Positions 59,503 to 64,000 of a stretch of 64,000 bases of DNA are shown piece by piece. Location: the NCBI GenBank assembly GCA_035236585.1, contig CP141132.1:28355445-28419444 (forward strand). The letters are read 5' to 3'. The notes under the pieces were generated by a model. The model had not been told where the DNA came from and did no database searches. It was given only the letters and a program-made list of their open reading frames with translations. Both the position numbers and the translations under genes were made by a program. Within the stretch, counting starts at the first letter, position 1. Each line of letters begins with the position of its first letter. Origin of the DNA: Warburgia ugandensis. Taxonomy: Eukaryota > Streptophyta > Magnoliopsida > Canellales > Canellaceae.

Positions 59503-59507
59503 GTTCT
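59503..59507. repeat. Target site duplication GTTCT, right copy
   Basis: Exact match to 52075-52079. The neighbouring LTR terminus reads tattata, where the inner copy reads tattaca, so the terminal dinucleotide has mutated. Confidence 0.9.
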
Positions 59508-59606
59508 ACATGTTATATAGAGTATACATGATGGGGAGTTAAATTGTAGAGGGGTAAAATAATCTCTCAGTGTCTTAATGTTTGCTACATTGTTGGCCAT
59601 TTCTAC
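59508..59606 (-). pseudogene. N-terminus of the same gag fossil, separated by the nested element
   Basis: Minus-strand MANNVANIKTLRDYFTPL and SPSCILY match the usual opening of Athila/Tat gag. It continues, after one frame change, into the HFELIPRV block left of 52079 once the nested element and one copy of GTTCT are removed. The likely start codon is at 59606-59604. Confidence 0.8.
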
Positions 59607-62600
59607 TTTAGGTTATTAATATCAACTTGATTCCATTACCCTTGACTTTCGGTTTGTTTGATCCATGGATCTAAGAGTGCTAAGTCTAGGTTTAATGATC
59701 GGTGGCCTTGCATATGCCAAGGGTTGGTGTATTGTACTTTTCTTTATATATAATGAAAGAGTACTCATTTTTTTTAACCTAGTATAGGGAAACCTAAACT
59801 AGACAATGCAACCTATATGTTGTATGTTGTGATTTTTAAGTGAGACTCATAAACACACAAATCAATGTAGTATTTTCATGTAAGAGAAGGGTTTGGATTG
59901 AATTAAGTGATTAAAGTACTCAAATAAGAAACATGCATGGAAGTAGAAACTAAAAACAAAACTTGCCTAAATTAAAAGTAAACAACGAAAATAGAAACAT
60001 GCCTAACTAACATGCACTTAAATAGGAAACAACAATAACTTAACATGAATTACAGTATACAGCTAACTTAAGGAAATTTACTAAAAATAGAAACTTTTCT
60101 AATTGAGAATTAAAAGTAAAGCAAACTTACGAAAGCTAAACTAAGCTAATGGAATTGAAAACATAACTAATTAAGAAGTATGCACATAAAGAAACCATAG
60201 AGAACTAGAATGATTCAAATTAGGAAATTAAACTTAAGGATACTACTTAAAAGGGAAACTTTCCCAATTTAGAACTTTCCTAAATTAAAACTTATAAAAA
60301 ATAAAACTTCGTAAATTTTTTTTATTTTTAATCATCCTAAAAAAACTTGTAAACAACTAATTTAACTACTATAACACAAAAATTAACAATAAGTTAACCA
60401 AAATAAAAATTGTATTGGATTTAGAACAATGTGCTTGGTTTTTGAATTGTGCGCATGATTTTGGAGCCCTAAAGATGGTAAAATTTGATGCATCTATAGT
60501 GAGTTACTACTCAAACTAACCATGAGATCTAATAAAAAATTGTAAATCTTCATGAGTAGCTCAAAATTCAGGAAAATAAGATGTTTTGATGTCAGGAATT
60601 ACGGCACAAAGTTAAGGAAAAACTAATTTTTAGATTTTGGTGCTTAAAAATAGTTAATAAATCATGTATTAAAAAGATATTGAAGCCACAAATTTCATGC
60701 AAGGAACCAAAATATATTTCAAGTATTTTGATAAAAGAAACATTCCATAACAAGAATTCCCTAAGAAATTTATTGAATCATATCCAATTTAGATTAAAAT
60801 TATGAGCATAAAACTATCCACAAAATATGAAAATTGAACACTTTTCTAAAGCCTGAAATCCTATCTAAACAATAACAAAATTTCAATATAATTCTCAAAC
60901 TCTTAGGTATAATGACATCCAAATAAAATCCATAAAGGAATTAAAGAGAAAAGAAAGCTAAGGTGGAAAAAAGAGGGTAGAAAACATAGAATTCAAGTGG
61001 AAAATCAAGGATTTAAGCTAGCTATTCTCTTGACTGTCATTACCACAAAATAAATAACTTGATTCTTAATTGAATAACAATGAAAAACAAGTGGAATTAT
61101 AGTAAAGAAGGAAGGAGAAAGCTAGATGGAAAGAATGGTCCAAACATAGAAAGCAAAATAATGGAAACTAAGCAATGAAAACTAAACCAAATCAAGCAAA
61201 TTACTAACCTAAATTGGAAAGAAAATAACCAAGACAATAATAAGAAATCCAAATGGAGAAATGCACCTAAGAAATTCCAAAGTCTAGCAACAAATAACAT
61301 GAAAGGAAAGTTTGATTTCGAGGTGTGTCACCCATCTCTACTTGGAAAATTTGTATGAAACATGGGCTACATATAGGTGGGTGGGTTTCTAACTTAGGAA
61401 GGGGTGAAAACATGAGGAAAGTGGCCCTAGGATTAGGGTATTGAATGAGGGAGGTTAAAAGGAGAAAGTAAGGAATGAATGATGTAATTAAAGATGACAT
61501 AAGTGAGAGAGAAATAAATATGAGTTGGCTGGTTTCTAAATTAGAAAGGGGTATAGGAGGCTTTCTCCTCGAAGGAAAGTGGAGCTCTTTCATTTCCAAT
61601 TTTATGATGTTTGGATGATGGAAAGTAAAGAAATTAGGTAATAAATAAGCTTTAGGAAATATGTAGAAAGATTTAGGGTTTTGAAGTTAATTGAATTGAA
61701 GCAGATCTAATGTTTTCTATTTAGGTGGGGGGGGGGGGGGGGGAGCGGGCTTCCTCATTTTGGATGGTTACTTCCTCCTTCACTTGAAAACATGGAGAAC
61801 TAGTAGGAAGGGTGGATTAGGGTTAGAAAATAGATTAGGAATATGGGTTTTTCTCTCTTTATGGGTCCCTTAATTCATGATCATCTTACCTTTTTCATTA
61901 ATCTCACAAAATCCCTTAAAAATCACACTCTTAAGATAGGAAAGTTGCTTGAAATGATGCTTCAATTGTGTCACTCCATGTGGCACTCCTCCTTGGAATA
62001 GAGGGCTCATTCCTTGATGGCTTAAGTGTCTCCAATGGTTAGCTTCAAGTCTTGAGTAGCTTGTGTGGTATATCACCCTTTTTCATGGCTTTAATGGCTA
62101 AGGTGGCTTGAATGACACCCATGCAAAGGTGGTGGAAATGTATGGCTTGCTTCATGGGCCCACTTTGGCCAAATTTATCTACTTTGATTGCATAGATTAC
62201 TCTTCCTTGAGCTTGATCTCATGTTGGATTGATGGCTCTTAGGCTTTGAATCCATCTTTTGATATTGGTCTTCAATATTCATCTCGATCAATCTCAAATG
62301 TTTGATCACCATCTCACTTCCTACAAAAAGTAAGAACCTCTAATTAAATCCTAAAAAATATGGTTAATCACATATTTACCTCATATTAGCTTGTGGACCT
62401 AAAAATATTAGAATTTTGAGTCATTAGGTCAAAAAATGCATATGTTACGAATTTTGGCCAAAAATGCTAAATTAAGACTATAAGTTATGAAACATGGGTA
62501 ACTAATTGGGTGGTTTTTATGCAAAATTAAACACTTATTAGACCCCTCAACAAAGATTTTTCTATTCTTGCAAACAACATGTGAAAAATAATTTTATAAA

Positions 62601-64000
62601 AATAGGTACAAAGTACCACTTTTGTAGGTACTCATGATTGCATTTAGCACATGCAACAAGCCTTTGAACCCCTAGGATACCCCTAGTGTACAAGTTATGC
62701 CCTGTGAGAGTTTGCAATGAATATACCCACAAAATTCCTTAAGGTTGAGTCCCCTATTCTATCTCACAGAATCTTCTTCCATTAGCACTCTACTAGTTTT
62801 TCACAACTTAATAGAGAATGATTGACAATTCCACAAATTATCCGCATACTAAAGACATTTCATTCAGTTATCTCTCAAGGTGCACGTGTGTGTAAAACCA
62901 CATAAGTCATGACTTCTAATTGGATATGCTTGAATTCCATTAGAAATATGTCTTGAACTCAAATCCTCATAGGTATACTCTCAGAAATGAAGTTCTCAGA
63001 TATGGGTTTAAATATGTTTCTCTCAATACGCGACTAAATCCAACAAGGCTAATGGTTCACTTGAATTTTTTAAGTGCTAAAGAGATAAAGGAAAGTGATC
63101 CCCAAGAGTGGATGTCATTACTAAGAATAATAGGGGTATTTTACCTTAGATCCTTCTTTTTATTTCCTCTTTAAGGCTATTTTACACCTAAAATCCATGT
63201 CTTTAATTAGGATGATATGTAGGCTTGGAACTAGTTCAGAAAAGAAGGGTATAAGGATTTCAAAGGTTCAAAATTGAGAGAGTCTTCTTTTTTATTGTGA
63301 GACAATTCTATTTTTTTTTTGGCTTTGTTGAAGTGAATTTCCTTTGTATTCTTGTCTTTCAAATTTTCTCTTATTTTGTAATAATTTTTTTTATTTTACT
63401 TATTTTGTTTTGTTTTTGATTCTTTGAAATAAAGATTTCTTGTGTTTTTCACTTCTTTGACTTTTTATCCCCTTTTGAACTTGTCTACTAACTCTACTCA
63501 TTTTGAAAATGGGTGATGGTTATTTATTTTTTTGGCTTATTCTGGGTTAAGGTAATTGGGGTTCAGGAAGAAAAATCTTAATAATAGGTTTATGGGGTTA
63601 ACTAGTGGTATACTATATTGGGTAGGTTTTATGTCTCTAGGTTGAACAAGGATGGTCTATATTATTTCCTAGGTTTCTTAAAGCCTATCAAATTCAATAA
63701 ATTTTCTAGAAAGAAAGCTATTACTTCTATTTATTCTTGATAGCTAAGCAAAACAAGGATAATAGGATGACATTAAAATATTCACATTAAGAAACTATGG
63801 ACTTACTTATAACTCTTTAAAAAGGAAGATTGTCTCTAAAGCTCATTAGGTTATAGGTCTCCACTAATTTTTCTCAGGGTCTCTAAGTTATAAATCTCTA
63901 TTAGTGTTGACTATGTGCTCTGTGTAATTGTTTTTTTTTAGAATTGACCTTAATAAAATGCTTCAACAATTGAGTAATATACAAATCTAGTCATATGCAC
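59607..64000 (-). repeat. Leader and LTR-like remainder of the Athila/Tat host element
   Basis: No gene seen. The stretch lies upstream (minus-strand sense) of the gag fossil, so it should hold its leader, primer site and 5' LTR, but no primer site is recognisable. Positions 62560-63900 resemble 45500-46220 in the same orientation (for example tctctaagttataa near 63880 and 46205; aaggatg..ctat near 63645 and 45970). Contains a 17 G run at 61727-61743. Open frames here have no motif. Confidence 0.5.
61727..61743 (+). repeat. Poly-G tract, 17 bases
   Basis: Uninterrupted G run inside the LTR-like remainder; its length may be uncertain in assembly. Confidence 0.9.

Overview
This 64 kb window is AT-rich, intron-containing and full of LTR retrotransposon debris. 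It reads as nuclear DNA of a flowering plant with a repeat-rich genome. I see no bacterial operons, rRNA or tRNA genes, and no CRISPR array. Exactly one conventional host gene is supported: a four-exon Ntn-hydrolase L-asparaginase/isoaspartyl peptidase on the + strand (23097-26096). It looks intact, predicts 329 residues, and has a TATA box about 100 bp upstream of its ATG. Almost everything else is transposable element sequence, much of it nested. || Layout. 1-8009: a Ty3/gypsy chromovirus (Tekay/Del type) whose 5' LTR is cut by the window start. It has a PBS, a frameshifted gag-pro-pol with chromodomain, a PPT and a 2990 bp 3' LTR. 8010-10807: 3' part of a second LTR family into which the first element appears to have inserted. 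10808-17356: an LTR-like unit in the opposite orientation, interrupted by a solo LTR (13906-16609) with a perfect 5 bp target duplication. 17357-22992: intergenic, with a tandem duplication of about 1.06 kb. 22993-26096: the asparaginase gene. About 27000-32830: a minus-strand, truncated Tekay-like element (LTR with minisatellite, PPT, chromodomain, integrase, RNase H, RT). 32830-35714: non-coding with a ~198 bp tandem duplication. 35725-37684: a Mutator-like DNA transposon with ~195 bp terminal inverted repeats and a 10 bp target duplication, itself hosting an Au-like SINE (36628-36811). 38669-47044: non-coding 3' parts of Athila/Tat-like elements in both orientations, around a large palindrome centred near 43.62 kb. 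47045-49724: a second solo LTR in reverse orientation with its own target duplication. 49730-52074 plus 59508-59606: a minus-strand Athila/Tat-like gag-protease fossil, split by a nested chromovirus (52080-59502, target duplication GTTCT). 59607-64000: leader and LTR-like remainder of that host element. || The most interesting non-gene signals are shared by several diverged LTRs. (a) A donor-like AG/GTRAGN motif lies 0.5-0.9 kb into the LTR, paired with a 'ttgacag' acceptor-like site directly before gag, which suggests a spliced leader. (b) A hairpin 0.35-0.5 kb from the LTR 3' end shows compensatory base-pair changes. (c) A hairpin immediately precedes the polypurine tract and shows a compensated pair. 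I could run no database search, so clade and family names rest on recognised protein motifs and structural hallmarks.
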